From: Pseudomonas fluorescens
GTDB lineage: Bacteria > Pseudomonadota > Gammaproteobacteria > Pseudomonadales > Pseudomonadaceae
Assembly: GCF_018614655.1 (NCBI RefSeq)
Contig: NZ_JAGGOG010000025.1
Location: 112,163-176,162 of the forward strand
DNA: 64,000 nt
Direction of reading: 5' to 3'
The notes beneath the pieces are model-generated. The model was not told where the DNA came from. It searched no databases and worked only from the letters and a program-made list of their open reading frames with translations. Shown piece after piece: positions 17,980-27,123 of this stretch (positions within the stretch are counted from its first letter, which is position 1; every line of letters begins with the position of its first letter). A program made the position numbers and the translations under genes.

Positions 17980-18277
17980 GGTCTAACTCCATATGATTTA
18001 GGAGCTGACACCCGTCGCGACTAAACGGTGGGTGGCGGCTGTACGCAGGTTAGTCGACCGGCCACATGGCAATCCGGCGCACCCGAAGGCGCCCTGCGCA
18101 CAGCCACCATAAAACTTCATGAGAGCCATGCGCCATGTAAGACCCGAGCGACTAAACCCGATCACTGATGAGCAGTGAAGCGACGAAGACTAGCCACCGG
18201 TTCCAACAGGCACAAGGCCGAAAGATTGTCTCGGAAACGTCCCGCAAATTAAAGGGATTTACCTTGCTGGCCGTTTA
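17980..18277. other. Intergenic region with CGACTAAAC element
   Basis: 298 bases upstream of the DUF6124 gene. GCGACTAAAC occurs at 18017-18026 and GCGACTAAACC near 18148-18158. The first copy pairs with GGTTAGTCG (18048-18056), giving a 7-bp inverted-repeat core. The rest is GC-rich (GGGTGGCGGCTG, GGCGCACCCGAAGGCGCC) and could fold. I recall similar CGACTAAAC leaders upstream of DUF3077-type genes in other pseudomonads. It may be a structured leader or small RNA on the minus strand. Confidence 0.45.
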
Positions 18278-18571
18278 TCAATGCACCACCCAACTGAGCA
18301 GCCACAACCCCAGCATCAGCCAGATAATCCCCATGATGATCGAGGCCCGCATAAACGCGCGTACCGCCGAGTACAGCAGCATCAGGCCAATGATCAGGGT
18401 GATGATGCTGATAATCGAGGTGTCCATGCCCAACGTGCGAGACAGGCCATCGATAAAGTTGCCGCCCGCCTGGGTCAACCCATTGAACAATCCACTGAGC
18501 CCGTCGACGATAAAACGGATGACGGAACCGAGCGCCTGGCCCAGCCATTCGAAAAAGCTTTCTACCTGCAT
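18278..18571 (-). CDS. Small inner-membrane protein
   Basis: 97 residues from the ATG at 18571 (MQVESFFEWLGQALGSVIRF). An amphipathic N-terminus is followed by two hydrophobic segments, about 52-70 (TSIISIITLIIGLMLLYSA) and 78-95 (IIMGIIWLMLGLWLLSWV). An upstream in-frame ATG would add 22 polar residues and is less likely. I do not recognise the family; it looks like a two-helix inner-membrane protein. Confidence 0.65.
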   Translation of the reverse strand: MQVESFFEWLGQALGSVIRFIVDGLSGLFNGLTQAGGNFIDGLSRTLGMDTSIISIITLIIGLMLLYSAVRAFMRASIIMGIIWLMLGLWLLSWVVH

Positions 18572-18734
18572 GTGTGTGTCCTGATGAAAAAGGTGGGCGT
18601 AGCTGCCGGACCTGAGCCTTTGGTCGTTATGAGCCAAGGTTGGTTCCCTTCTAGCATAGAGGTTTACGCGGTGCAGGGATTCACTTGCCTTCGTTGTTCA
18701 TCCGCCCGAAGCTATACACCTTCAGGAGTCCCCC

Positions 18735-19043
18735 ATGAACCTCGAGCACCTTACCGAACGGCTGCATCGCATCCGTGATAACAATGACTGGAAGCCATTT
18801 CACAGCCCGAAAAACCTGGCCATGGCCGCCAGTGTGGAAATGTCCGAACTGGTGGAGATTTTCCAGTGGCTGAGCGAAGACCAGTCGCGCCAGTTGCCGG
18901 CAGACAAGCTTGCCCATGCTGGTCAGGAAGTGGGTGATATCGTGCTGTATCTCCTGCTGCTGTGCAGCGAACTGGGGCTGGATATGGATCAAGTCGTACG
19001 CGCCAAGCTGGCTGACAGCGAACGGCGGTTTGCCCATGAGTGA
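18735..19043 (+). CDS. MazG-like nucleotide pyrophosphohydrolase
   Basis: 102 residues, all-alpha, with the metal-binding ExxE/ExxD arrangement of the MazG/dCTPase superfamily: VEMSELVEIFQWLSED and later AGQEVGDIVLYLLLLCSELG. The short length and DWKPFHSPKNLAMAASVE fit the RS21-C6/DCTPP1-like branch that hydrolyses non-canonical dNTPs. An AGGAG ribosome-binding site precedes the ATG. The end overlaps the cmoM start by 8 bases, so the two are probably translated together. Confidence 0.88.
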   Translation: MNLEHLTERLHRIRDNNDWKPFHSPKNLAMAASVEMSELVEIFQWLSEDQSRQLPADKLAHAGQEVGDIVLYLLLLCSELGLDMDQVVRAKLADSERRFAHE

Positions 19044-19785
19044 CCGTCATTTCGACCAGTTGGCTACCCGGTTTGCCGAGAAAATCTACGGCGGGGCCAA
19101 GGGCGCAATTCGTCTCGCGGTGCTACAGGCCGATCTGGTTGAAGTGTTGCCTGATCGCCCGCTACGGGTATTGGATATCGGCGCCGGCCTGGGTCATATG
19201 TCGCTGTGGCTGGCCGAACGCGGTCACCAGGTGACCCTGGCCGAGCCCGCTGAGCCGATGCTCGAAGGTGCCCGCCAACGCTTTGCTGAAGCAGGGCAGA
19301 CGGCGACCTTTATCCAGGCACCCTGGCAGGATCTGCTGGGCCAGCTCACCGAACCCTACGACCTGGTGTTGTGCCATGCGGTGCTGGAATGGCTGGCCGA
19401 CCCTCACGCGATTCTGCCGGTGCTGCATCAGTTGACGGTGCCCGGTGGCTGGTTGTCCCTGGCCTTTTACAACCGCGATGCGCTGATTTACCGCAACCTG
19501 CTCAAAGGCCACTTCCGCAAGATGCGCAAGAATGACATGGCCGGCGAAAAACAGAGCCTGACCCCGCAACAACCCCTGGACCCTCGGGAGCTGGCGGCGC
19601 AACTCGAGGGCCTGTGGCAGGTCGAAACCCAGAGTGGTGTACGGGTATTTCATGACTATATGCCGGTGGAGTTCCAGGCTCGCGTCGAGCTGAAGGATGT
19701 ATTGGAGATGGAGCTCGCTCACCGTCGTCACCCAAGCTTTGCCGGACTTGGGCGTTATTTGCACTGGGTATGCCGTCCGGTTTAA
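19036..19785 (+). CDS. cmoM: tRNA 5-carboxymethoxyuridine methyltransferase
   Basis: 249 residues from the ATG at 19036 inside the end of the MazG-like gene. The class I SAM-binding motif VLDIGAGLGHMSLWLAERGH is clear, followed by VTLAEPAEPMLEGARQRF and DLVLCHAVLEWLADP. The N-terminal FDQLATRFAEKIYGGAKG and late HDYMPVEFQARVELKDVLEM are features of CmoM (formerly SmtA), which methylates cmo5U to mcmo5U at the tRNA wobble position. The longer open frame starting at 18910 is mostly out of frame within the MazG gene and is rejected. Confidence 0.88.
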   Translation: MSDRHFDQLATRFAEKIYGGAKGAIRLAVLQADLVEVLPDRPLRVLDIGAGLGHMSLWLAERGHQVTLAEPAEPMLEGARQRFAEAGQTATFIQAPWQDLLGQLTEPYDLVLCHAVLEWLADPHAILPVLHQLTVPGGWLSLAFYNRDALIYRNLLKGHFRKMRKNDMAGEKQSLTPQQPLDPRELAAQLEGLWQVETQSGVRVFHDYMPVEFQARVELKDVLEMELAHRRHPSFAGLGRYLHWVCRPV

Positions 19786-19809
19786 GCAGACCAGTTTGCG
19801 GAGATCGAA

Positions 19810-20415
19810 ATGAAGCGCTGTCTTGGATTGATCCTGCTGTCCCTGGGGTTGGGTGCCTGCTCCAGCAACAACCCTTATGTGGCGGCTTCCAACCCTATGC
19901 CGCCGGCCCCTGCGCAGGCGGCCAACACCTTTGATCGCAGTGCCTACCCGGCGCCGATGCGGGACTACGGCGCCTACCGCAATTGGGCCTGGCGCAACGG
20001 CCAACTGCCCGCGGGCACGGCCTGGGCCGATTCGGCGCAAGTGGCAGAGGCCGTCAGCGGTGCCCTGGACCAACGCGGTTTGCGTCCGCTGCATGACAAC
20101 CGCGCGCCGGACCTGCTGGTCAGCGCCGATGTGCGCCTGGAGAAACGCCTGCGTCAGGTCCAGGACGATTACGGTTATGGCTATGGCGGCTATAACCGCT
20201 ACGGCAACGGTTACGGTATGTACAACACGGTGCCGGTGGTGCGCACCTACGAAGTGCAGGTCGTGGTGGTGCGGGTCAACTTGTTCGACGCCCGCAGCGG
20301 TCAGCCGGTGTGGAGCGCCAGTGCCGAAACCGGCAGCCAGGGCAGCCTTAGCGAGCGTGGCGATGCCTTGCGCCAGGCGGTGCAGAAGGCAATGACTGCC
20401 TATCCTCCGAGTTAG
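19810..20415 (+). CDS. DUF4136 lipoprotein
   Basis: 201 residues with a lipoprotein signal (MKRCLGLILLSLGLGACSSN, lipidated Cys at about 17; Ser at +2 suggests the outer membrane). A DUF4136 domain follows, with the recurring features AYRNWAWRNG, VSGALDQRGLRPL, PDLLVSADVRLE and VVVVRVNLFDARSGQPVWSA. A Tyr/Gly-rich loop (YGYGYGGYNRYGNGYGMYN) sits at about 120-138. The next gene encodes a second DUF4136 protein, so the two look like an old tandem duplication. Function unknown. Confidence 0.85.
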   Translation: MKRCLGLILLSLGLGACSSNNPYVAASNPMPPAPAQAANTFDRSAYPAPMRDYGAYRNWAWRNGQLPAGTAWADSAQVAEAVSGALDQRGLRPLHDNRAPDLLVSADVRLEKRLRQVQDDYGYGYGGYNRYGNGYGMYNTVPVVRTYEVQVVVVRVNLFDARSGQPVWSASAETGSQGSLSERGDALRQAVQKAMTAYPPS

Positions 20416-20460
20416 CAGCTATTCTCATTTAAAGCTCGGGTCGCTTCTTGGAGAACAATT

Positions 20461-21018
20461 ATGTTTCGTCGTATCGCGTTGCTTGCTGTTGTCGTGCTGC
20501 TGGGGGGGTGCCAGACCAGCCAGGTCAATCACGATTTTGATGCCAGCCGAGACTTCGCCGCCTACCGCACCTGGAGCTGGAAAGAACCGGCCTTGCAGTA
20601 CCGTCCTGATGATCCACGGATCAAGAGCGACCTCACCGAACAGCGCATCCGTCAGTCGGTGGGTGAGCAACTGGACCAGCGTGGCTTGCGTCCTGTCGCA
20701 CCCGGTACCAAGGCTGACCTGAATGTGCAGACCTACCTGATCGTCGAAGACCGCCAGCAACAAGTCACCACCAACTATGGTGGTGCCTGGGGCGGCCCGT
20801 GGAATGGCTACTGGGGCGCGCCGATGTACAACGAAACCCGGCTCGTCACCTACAAGGTCGCCACCCTCCAGATTGATTTGCTGGACGGCAAGGACGGCAA
20901 GCTGGTGTGGCGCGGCAGCGATGAGCAGATGCTCAGCAGCACCCCCAGCCCACAAGACCGCAGTGCTGCGATTCGGACGACAGTGACCAAGGTGCTTTCC
21001 AATTACCCACCCCATTAA
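20461..21018 (+). CDS. DUF4136 lipoprotein
   Basis: 185 residues. The lipoprotein signal MFRRIALLAVVVLLGGCQTS places the lipidated Cys at 17. The body parallels the preceding gene: FAAYRTWSWKEP, RQSVGEQLDQRGLRPV, KADLNVQTYLIVED, KVATLQIDLLDGKDGKLVWR. It also has a Gly/Trp/Tyr loop (YGGAWGGPWNGYWG). It lies 45 bases after the first copy, with a GGAG ribosome-binding site. Probably outer-membrane; role unknown. Confidence 0.85.
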   Translation: MFRRIALLAVVVLLGGCQTSQVNHDFDASRDFAAYRTWSWKEPALQYRPDDPRIKSDLTEQRIRQSVGEQLDQRGLRPVAPGTKADLNVQTYLIVEDRQQQVTTNYGGAWGGPWNGYWGAPMYNETRLVTYKVATLQIDLLDGKDGKLVWRGSDEQMLSSTPSPQDRSAAIRTTVTKVLSNYPPH

Positions 21019-21045
21019 TGGCCCCTGAAATCACCGCTGATCCCC

Positions 21046-21154
21046 TGTAGCCGCTGCCGAGGCACGAGGCTGCGATAAGGGCCGAAGGACCTTCAACGGT
21101 TTCAAGATCCTGACGACTGCTGCGCAGCCGATCGCAGGCTGCGCCAGTGGCTAC
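21046..21154. repeat. REPIN of the TGTAGCCGCTG family, single inverted copy
   Basis: Starts TGTAGCCGCTGCCGAGGCAC and ends GCGCCAGTGGCTAC. Read on the minus strand it is one diverged copy of the 128-bp unit tandemly repeated at 27940-28440 (shared core GATCTTGAAACCG, GAAGGTCC, CTTATCGCAGCCTCGTGCCTC). It lies between the DUF4136 genes and tadG. Confidence 0.88.
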
Positions 21155-21269
21155 CCCTCCGTCAGTCGCCTTCGTGGCGACTGGCCAGCGTACCCTCCAG
21201 CCCTTGTCTACACTGACTTTCAACACAGGAGAGTAAGCGCTCGGCCGCGTGCCGACAAAGGAGTGCTCG

Positions 21270-23276
21270 ATGTCTCCCCCACTTGAATATTCCAGACAGC
21301 GTGGCGTTATTGGGTTGATGGCGGCTGGCACCTTAGCGTTGGCCCTGGTGTGCATGTTGCTGGTGGTGGACAGTGGGCGGTTGTATCTGGAGAAGCGTAA
21401 GTTGCAGTCCATTGCCGACACCTCCGCCCTGGAGGCCGCGGGTCGCGGTGGGCAATGTGCGACGAATACCACGGCGTCCGATTACGCCACGCAAAATGCC
21501 ACACGTAACGGCTTCACCGTCGCCGCCAACGATAACAGCCGGGGATTGGCTGTTACCTGTGGCACCCTGGCAACTAACGCCAGTAATCTTCGAGTCTTCA
21601 GTGCTGATGCCAGCAGAAATGATGCGATCCGTGTAGTTGCGAGCAGGACGGTGGCCACCAGCGTCGTCAATGGAGTGCGTAACCTGTTCAGTGGCACGCC
21701 CTTGGCCGCGCAGATGACGTTGTCTGCAACGGCGGTTGCTGCGTTACCGCCACCGGTCGCGGCGCTGACAATCCGCAGTACGGCTTTCGTCGTAGACTCC
21801 AGCAAGTCGATCATTCTCAATAGTCTGTTCGCCGGTTTGTTGGGTGGCAGCCTGAACATCTCGGCGGCGGGCTGGAATGGTTTGATTAACGCCGATATTT
21901 CCCTGTTGAGTTATCTGAACCAGTTGAAAATCGATCTGGGACTGACGGCGGTCGGCTACTCGCAAGTGCTGGGCAATACCATCCGTGTCAGTCAACTGAT
22001 TCAGTCGGCGATCAATGTGCTGGATCCCACTCACACCTTGGGTGCGACGGTGACCATCGCCAGTTTGCAGGCACTCAGTGTGGCGGCAGGTACCACTCAA
22101 GTGGTCTTGGGCAATGTGCTGCAAATTGCCAGCGGCAGCGATGTTTCGGCGCTTGCGGTGAACATGAGGGTGTTTGATCTAATTCAGGGATTTGTGCAAT
22201 TGGCCAACAAAACCAATGGTCTGGTTGCGAGTTTCCCGATCGACTTGCCGGGGCTGGCGCAGATCAGCGCCAAGGTGCAGGTATTGCAGCCTCCGCAGAT
22301 GTCGGCAATTGGTAATCCTGCCAAGGCCGTGGCCTCAGGGCAGAATCCGCAGACCGGGCCAAATCGGATTTACGTGCAAACAGCCCAACTGCGAGTTCTG
22401 TTATCGATTGGTCTGCCGGTGCTGGATTCGTTGGCGCCATTGAAAAACGCGGTAACGGGATTGGTGGGGCCGCTGACCAGTACCTTGAGCTCACTTCTGC
22501 ACCTTAATCTGGTGGGGGTGATTGATGGCTTGACTTGTTTGTTGGGGGCTTCCTGCACGATGCCTGACCTTCAAATTCTACCGCCCCCTCTGAAGGTCGA
22601 CGTGGCGCTGAATGCCGCCAATGGCAGCAGTTGGGTTACGGGTTATAGTTGTGCCAACCCCTCGAATAAAAGTTTGACGACCAATGCCACGACGGCGCTG
22701 GCCACCTTGAAAGTCGGTAATATCGACCCCTCCAGCGTGTTCGGCAACAGCCAGACACCGCCACAAATTCAACTTTTTCCTATAAAACTGGTGGATATCG
22801 GCACCATGACCTGTCGCCGGTTGTTGATACTGAACGACTGTAGTCCTCGGGTGCCCTCGGTAGGTGGCGGCATTGCCTTGTCGGTCGATACGAAGGTGGC
22901 GGCGAATGCCAATGCGTCAGTGGCCCATACCTATGTTTCACCCGGTTTGCTGGATATTGGACAACCACCGCTTTATTATGCCTATGTCGCGGCTAACCCA
23001 GTCACCAGCCTTTCGGATACGGTGACGGGTGTCAACATTCAGATGTATGGCCCGACACCCGGCAATTCGAACCTGCTGGGTGAACTTATCGGTGGCCTCG
23101 GGTCGATTCTGAACAGCGTCAGTTCGCTGCTGGTTACCACGATAAAAACCGTACTGGGTCCGTTGCTCGATACGGTGCTCGATACCCTGTTGCATGGCCT
23201 GGGGATCAACGTCAATCAGGTTGATGTGGGAGCCAATCTGAGTTGCCACGCAGGCCGTGCCTACCTAGTGATCTAG
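21270..23276 (+). CDS. tadG: Tad pilus assembly protein TadG
   Basis: 668 residues from the ATG at 21270, with AAAGGAG upstream; the earlier in-frame start would include that site. RQRGVIGLMAAGTLALALVC resembles a TadG/TadE N-terminal segment with one membrane helix. VDSGRLYLEKRKLQSIADTSALEAAGR is the TadG-like signature for Flp pilus proteins. The rest is a long Val/Leu/Ser-rich periplasmic region without a clear VWA motif. Its stop codon shares a palindromic CTAG with the stop of the convergent kinase gene. It is transcribed separately from the main tad operon. Confidence 0.85.
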   Translation: MSPPLEYSRQRGVIGLMAAGTLALALVCMLLVVDSGRLYLEKRKLQSIADTSALEAAGRGGQCATNTTASDYATQNATRNGFTVAANDNSRGLAVTCGTLATNASNLRVFSADASRNDAIRVVASRTVATSVVNGVRNLFSGTPLAAQMTLSATAVAALPPPVAALTIRSTAFVVDSSKSIILNSLFAGLLGGSLNISAAGWNGLINADISLLSYLNQLKIDLGLTAVGYSQVLGNTIRVSQLIQSAINVLDPTHTLGATVTIASLQALSVAAGTTQVVLGNVLQIASGSDVSALAVNMRVFDLIQGFVQLANKTNGLVASFPIDLPGLAQISAKVQVLQPPQMSAIGNPAKAVASGQNPQTGPNRIYVQTAQLRVLLSIGLPVLDSLAPLKNAVTGLVGPLTSTLSSLLHLNLVGVIDGLTCLLGASCTMPDLQILPPPLKVDVALNAANGSSWVTGYSCANPSNKSLTTNATTALATLKVGNIDPSSVFGNSQTPPQIQLFPIKLVDIGTMTCRRLLILNDCSPRVPSVGGGIALSVDTKVAANANASVAHTYVSPGLLDIGQPPLYYAYVAANPVTSLSDTVTGVNIQMYGPTPGNSNLLGELIGGLGSILNSVSSLLVTTIKTVLGPLLDTVLDTLLHGLGINVNQVDVGANLSCHAGRAYLVI

Positions 23277-26017
23277 CCCGCTACCACCGGTAATTCGATA
23301 CAAAACCTCGCCCCACACTCTCCATTGACGACACTCAACCGCCCCCCCATGTTCTCCACAATCCCATAGCTCACCGACAACCCCAGCCCCGTCCCCACGC
23401 CAATCGGCTTGGTGGTAAAAAACGGTTCGAAAATACGCTCCAGCAACCGTGGATCAATCCCGCCGCCGTTGTCTTCCACCCAGATCCGTACATGGCGGCT
23501 GTCATGTTCGGTGTGTACCGAGATCCAGGGCTGGAAGGTTCGGTCGTTTTCACGCTTGCTCAGCAAGGCGTCGCGGGCATTGACCATCAGGTTGATCAGT
23601 ACTTGTTCCAATTGGTCGACATAGCCGTTGACCTGTACCGCAATGTCTTGCGCGGTGATGCGCAGGTCGACGCCTTTGCCGCGCAGGCCTTCCACAAGCA
23701 GGGCGAGGGTGCCCTCAACCGCATGGGCCGGGTCGAAGGGTTGCTGCTCGACTTCCGAGCGACGACCAAACACTCGCATATGGTCCACGATCCGCGCCGC
23801 CCGCTGGACCTGGGCATCGATGCGCTGGAGTTTTTCCGTGAGGTAGTCGACCTGTACATCGCCGTTGCCCAGGCGCTTGAGCACATTGACGACCGCCATG
23901 CGCATTACGTTCAGTGGCTGGTTGATCTCGTGGGCAAGGCCGGTGGCCATTTCGCCGAGGGTGGCCATTTTTGCGCTTTGGGTGAGTTGCTGCTGGGCGC
24001 GACGTACTTCGGTGTTGTCACGCCCCACCGCCTGGATTTCCTGCAACTGGCCATGCTCATCGAATACGCCACGGTCGGACCAGACCCACCAGGCATGTTC
24101 GCGTCCAGGTAATTGCAGGCTGATCTCGGCGGTGCTGACCGGGAATTCCGGGGTCAATTGGTTGATGCGTTGTACAAACAGTTGGCGTTGTTCTTCCGAC
24201 AGCCAGTGGCTGAGGTTCGTCCCCGGCAATTGCTCCGGCTGGCACTCCATGTAGTTGGCCAGCGGTGTGTTGCCGAAGGTCAGTGTCAGGTCCGGACGAT
24301 AGCGACAGATCATCGCCGGAGAGTCTTCCACCAGGATTCGGTAGCGCTCCTCGCTATCTTTGACCCGCTGTGCGGCCTGGGTCGATTCGGTGACGTCCAG
24401 CCACAGGCCGACAGCTTCCACCGGCAGGCCGAGGTCGTCGCGCAGCAGCTTGGCTTCGTCCAGCAGCCAGTGGTAATCGCCCTGTTTATCCCGCACCCGG
24501 TAGCGACTGCGTACGCTTCCTTCGCGCAGCAGTTGGCGGGTGCGCTCGAAGTACAGGTCACGGTCTTCGGGGTGGACCCACTCTACCAGGCTGTCGTGGG
24601 TTGCCTCGGCCAGGGTCCAGCCGAGCAGAGGCAACAGGCTGTCGCTGTAAAACGCCGGGTGCAGGGCGCCGTTCACATAGCGCTGCACGTAGATCACCGC
24701 CGGTGAACTGGCAATCAGGTTGTCCAGCCGGGCATGGGCAGCGGCGACTTGCAGTTGCTGGTTCTTGATGTCGCTGATGTCGAGCATGAAACCGATGCAG
24801 CGCCGGTTTTCACCCGCGCCCAAGACCTGGCCCTGGACGCGGTACCAGATCGGCAACTCGGTGGCATCGGTACGTTGCAGGCGAACGCTGGTCAGCAACG
24901 GCTTGCCCAAGTCTTGCAGGTCCTGGAGGCGGCTGTGGAGTTCCTGGCGGTCGGCGGGGTGGATCAGGTTCAGCCAGGTGGCCAGGGCCAGCCGGGTCGG
25001 GCCGTCTTCCAGGCTCAGGCTGCGCATGAGTTGAGGGGCCAGTTGGATGTCTGAGCGGGTGGGCAGCAGCTCCCACCAGCCGGTTCCGAGCAGGCCTTGC
25101 AGGGCTTCCAGGCGCTCCAGTTGCTGGTGGTGACGCTGCTCGCGCAGGCGCCCGAGCAACGGCGCGGCCAAGGCTGCAGTGAGGTTCAGCCAGTCGCGTT
25201 CGCTGCTCTGTTGCTGGCCGGTGTAGAACCCACACAGCAGCCACGCGGCGACGCCTTGACCGTCCCGATACGGCACCAGGAAGCCGTCCGTATCGCCAAA
25301 CACACTTTGCAAGCGCGGGTGCTCGTTGCGCCCCCGGCTCACATTCAGGCTCAGCGGGATATTGCCGTTGACGCTGTCCAGGCAGGTGCCCAGGCGTTGC
25401 CCGGTTTGCCACAGAGTGGGCGCGTCATGGGCGGCGTACTGGCTGTAAATCAGCCAGCCTTGATCCTGTTGATCCAGCAGGGCGAGGGCGACACAGGGAA
25501 TATGCCAGCGCTGGGCCAGGTTGCGCAGGTGTTCGTTGAATACCTCCGGCAGGCGGGAGAGGCTGCAGACCCGCAACTGCTCGCTCATCTGGCTGGTGAG
25601 TTGATGATTTTGTTCGCGGTCCTGTGACACTTGGCGGCCGCTGAGCAAGTCGCCGATATCCAGCGCCCGCAACAGCCAGCCGTCATTGTGGGGTTCTATT
25701 GCGCCTCGGGTATGCAGAACGTGTCCGGCGGCGCCATGGAAGTCCAGGTCCAGGCTGTGGCGCTGCCAGTCTGTCGGTAGCCCCTCAACCGTCAGCGCAC
25801 TGTGGGCGCACAGCAGATCACGCAGCAGTGGTGTGGGATCACGGGTGAGGTGTTGGGCCAACTGTTGGCGCAATGTGCCAGCGATGTGCAGGACACGGCC
25901 TTGATTGTCCAACTGCAATTGCAGCCCGGTGGCGGGCTGAACGGGATAGATGATGTCCGGGGGCAGGGCGCTATTGCGGCCGAGCAGGCGCCCGAAGAGC
26001 TTGTCGCCCGAGGTCAA
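23273..26017 (-). CDS. pprA: PAS-domain sensor histidine kinase, PprA-type
   Basis: 914 residues. A GAF-like region (about 150-300) and at least three PAS-type segments follow one another (IWYRVQGQVLGAGENRRCIG, YRVRDKQGDYHWLLDEAKLL, YRPDLTLTFGNTPLANYMEC). The kinase core has the H-box MATGLAHEINQPLNVMRMAV, the N-box EQVLINLMVNARDALLS, and GVGTGLGLSVSYGIVENMGG. No N-terminal membrane segment is evident, so it is likely cytoplasmic. In P. aeruginosa PprA sits in the flp-tad-rcp cluster and acts with PprB. The TadE-like gene ends 4 bases inside its start (ATGA overlap), so they are one operon. Confidence 0.85.
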   Translation of the reverse strand: MTSGDKLFGRLLGRNSALPPDIIYPVQPATGLQLQLDNQGRVLHIAGTLRQQLAQHLTRDPTPLLRDLLCAHSALTVEGLPTDWQRHSLDLDFHGAAGHVLHTRGAIEPHNDGWLLRALDIGDLLSGRQVSQDREQNHQLTSQMSEQLRVCSLSRLPEVFNEHLRNLAQRWHIPCVALALLDQQDQGWLIYSQYAAHDAPTLWQTGQRLGTCLDSVNGNIPLSLNVSRGRNEHPRLQSVFGDTDGFLVPYRDGQGVAAWLLCGFYTGQQQSSERDWLNLTAALAAPLLGRLREQRHHQQLERLEALQGLLGTGWWELLPTRSDIQLAPQLMRSLSLEDGPTRLALATWLNLIHPADRQELHSRLQDLQDLGKPLLTSVRLQRTDATELPIWYRVQGQVLGAGENRRCIGFMLDISDIKNQQLQVAAAHARLDNLIASSPAVIYVQRYVNGALHPAFYSDSLLPLLGWTLAEATHDSLVEWVHPEDRDLYFERTRQLLREGSVRSRYRVRDKQGDYHWLLDEAKLLRDDLGLPVEAVGLWLDVTESTQAAQRVKDSEERYRILVEDSPAMICRYRPDLTLTFGNTPLANYMECQPEQLPGTNLSHWLSEEQRQLFVQRINQLTPEFPVSTAEISLQLPGREHAWWVWSDRGVFDEHGQLQEIQAVGRDNTEVRRAQQQLTQSAKMATLGEMATGLAHEINQPLNVMRMAVVNVLKRLGNGDVQVDYLTEKLQRIDAQVQRAARIVDHMRVFGRRSEVEQQPFDPAHAVEGTLALLVEGLRGKGVDLRITAQDIAVQVNGYVDQLEQVLINLMVNARDALLSKRENDRTFQPWISVHTEHDSRHVRIWVEDNGGGIDPRLLERIFEPFFTTKPIGVGTGLGLSVSYGIVENMGGRLSVVNGECGARFCIELPVVAG

Positions 26018-26451
26018 AATTGCAGGCTCGATTGGGCTTTTAGATTGACCGGCAATTGCGGCACGGTGCCGATACCCGGCAAGACCATGAAGGGCAGTAC
26101 GCCTTTGAGATTGACCGACGGATAACTGATCAGCACCGTCAGCTCGCTCCCGTTGTAGGTCGAGGTGACATAGCTGGGGTCAAACTTGAAGGCCGCAGGA
26201 ATCCAGCCCAGATTGGCCTGCGCGGCGGCCACAGCCTTGTCCCTTACCAACGTAGGGTAATTTTGTGCGGTAGGGTCTACTCCCACGCCGATACGCACCC
26301 CTTGTGCGGCGGCCTGGTTGAATGACTGCAACAACAGCAACGGCAGGCTATAGCTGACCATCCCGTAAAACACGGCGAAAAAAATCACGAAGACCACGGC
26401 GAACTCAATCGCCACGACCCCTTTTTGCTTGCTAGGGAGGCTTGTTTTCAT
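26014..26451 (-). CDS. TadE/TadF-like pseudopilin
   Basis: 145 residues from the ATG at 26451 (MKTSLPSKQKGVVAIEFAVV). KG-VVAIEFAVVFVIFFAVFYG is a TadE-type pre-pseudopilin signal: basic leader, Gly at the cleavage point, Glu at +5, then a hydrophobic helix. The remaining ~110 residues are likely periplasmic. It should be processed by the FppA peptidase encoded divergently next door. In-frame starts up to 9 codons upstream cannot be excluded. Its end overlaps the pprA start. Confidence 0.8.
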   Translation of the reverse strand: MKTSLPSKQKGVVAIEFAVVFVIFFAVFYGMVSYSLPLLLLQSFNQAAAQGVRIGVGVDPTAQNYPTLVRDKAVAAAQANLGWIPAAFKFDPSYVTSTYNGSELTVLISYPSVNLKGVLPFMVLPGIGTVPQLPVNLKAQSSLQF

Positions 26452-26523
26452 CACCGCGTCTACCCTGACTGCTACCACTTGATATCAGCATAGAATCAAT
26501 CAGCCAAAAGGGATGTTTTTTAC

Positions 26524-26997
26524 GTGATTCAGGGCGTCGTTATTTTCCTTTGGTTATTCCTCTGTGCAATGCAGGACGCGCGTCAGCGTCAGATCGCCAA
26601 TCGGCTGACACTGGGAGTGGCCTTGTTGGCGCTGATCTATTTGCTCTGGAACTCAACCACCTGGCTGGGAGCCTCCGCGGCTCAAGGCCTGGGGGCGTTT
26701 GCCCTGGCGTTGCTGCTGACCCTGCCGGGGTACGCGCTGGGACGCCTGGGGGCAGGCGATGTGAAGCTGTTGGCAGCCTTTGGCCTGGCAACGGATTCGA
26801 TGTACGTGCTGTTGTCGTTGATCGGGTCGGCTGTGGCCAGTGTCCTGTGGTTGATACTCGCGCCCAGGCTATGGCCGCTTATGGCTCAAGGGCTTAGAGA
26901 GCGACTGAGGTATCTGGCTCCTGAAGCGTCAACTAAACTGCCTTTTGCGCCCTTTCTTCTGATGGGCTTCGGTTTCGCCTGGTTTTGGATCCATTAG
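26524..26997 (+). CDS. fppA: Type IVb prepilin peptidase (CpaA/FppA)
   Basis: 157 residues starting at a GTG. Several hydrophobic segments are present. The two aspartates expected for an aspartic prepilin peptidase are visible: Asp in AMQDARQRQIANRL and the GxGD motif in RLGAGDVKLLAAFGLA. The short length without the N-methylation domain is typical of the A24A enzymes serving Flp/Tad pili. It probably matures Flp and the TadE-like protein. It is divergent from the TadE-like gene and 126 bases upstream of pprB. Confidence 0.9.
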   Translation: MIQGVVIFLWLFLCAMQDARQRQIANRLTLGVALLALIYLLWNSTTWLGASAAQGLGAFALALLLTLPGYALGRLGAGDVKLLAAFGLATDSMYVLLSLIGSAVASVLWLILAPRLWPLMAQGLRERLRYLAPEASTKLPFAPFLLMGFGFAWFWIH

Positions 26998-27123
26998 TCG
27001 TCGGCGCCACCTATCGCTATGTACATAGTCGGAAAGTAGGCTACGTTTATTCATGCAGCTGTGTAGGAAACGTCGTCGGAAAGGATAGGTCAATCTTTGG
27101 CTTGCCAGGGCATGGAGTAGCGT

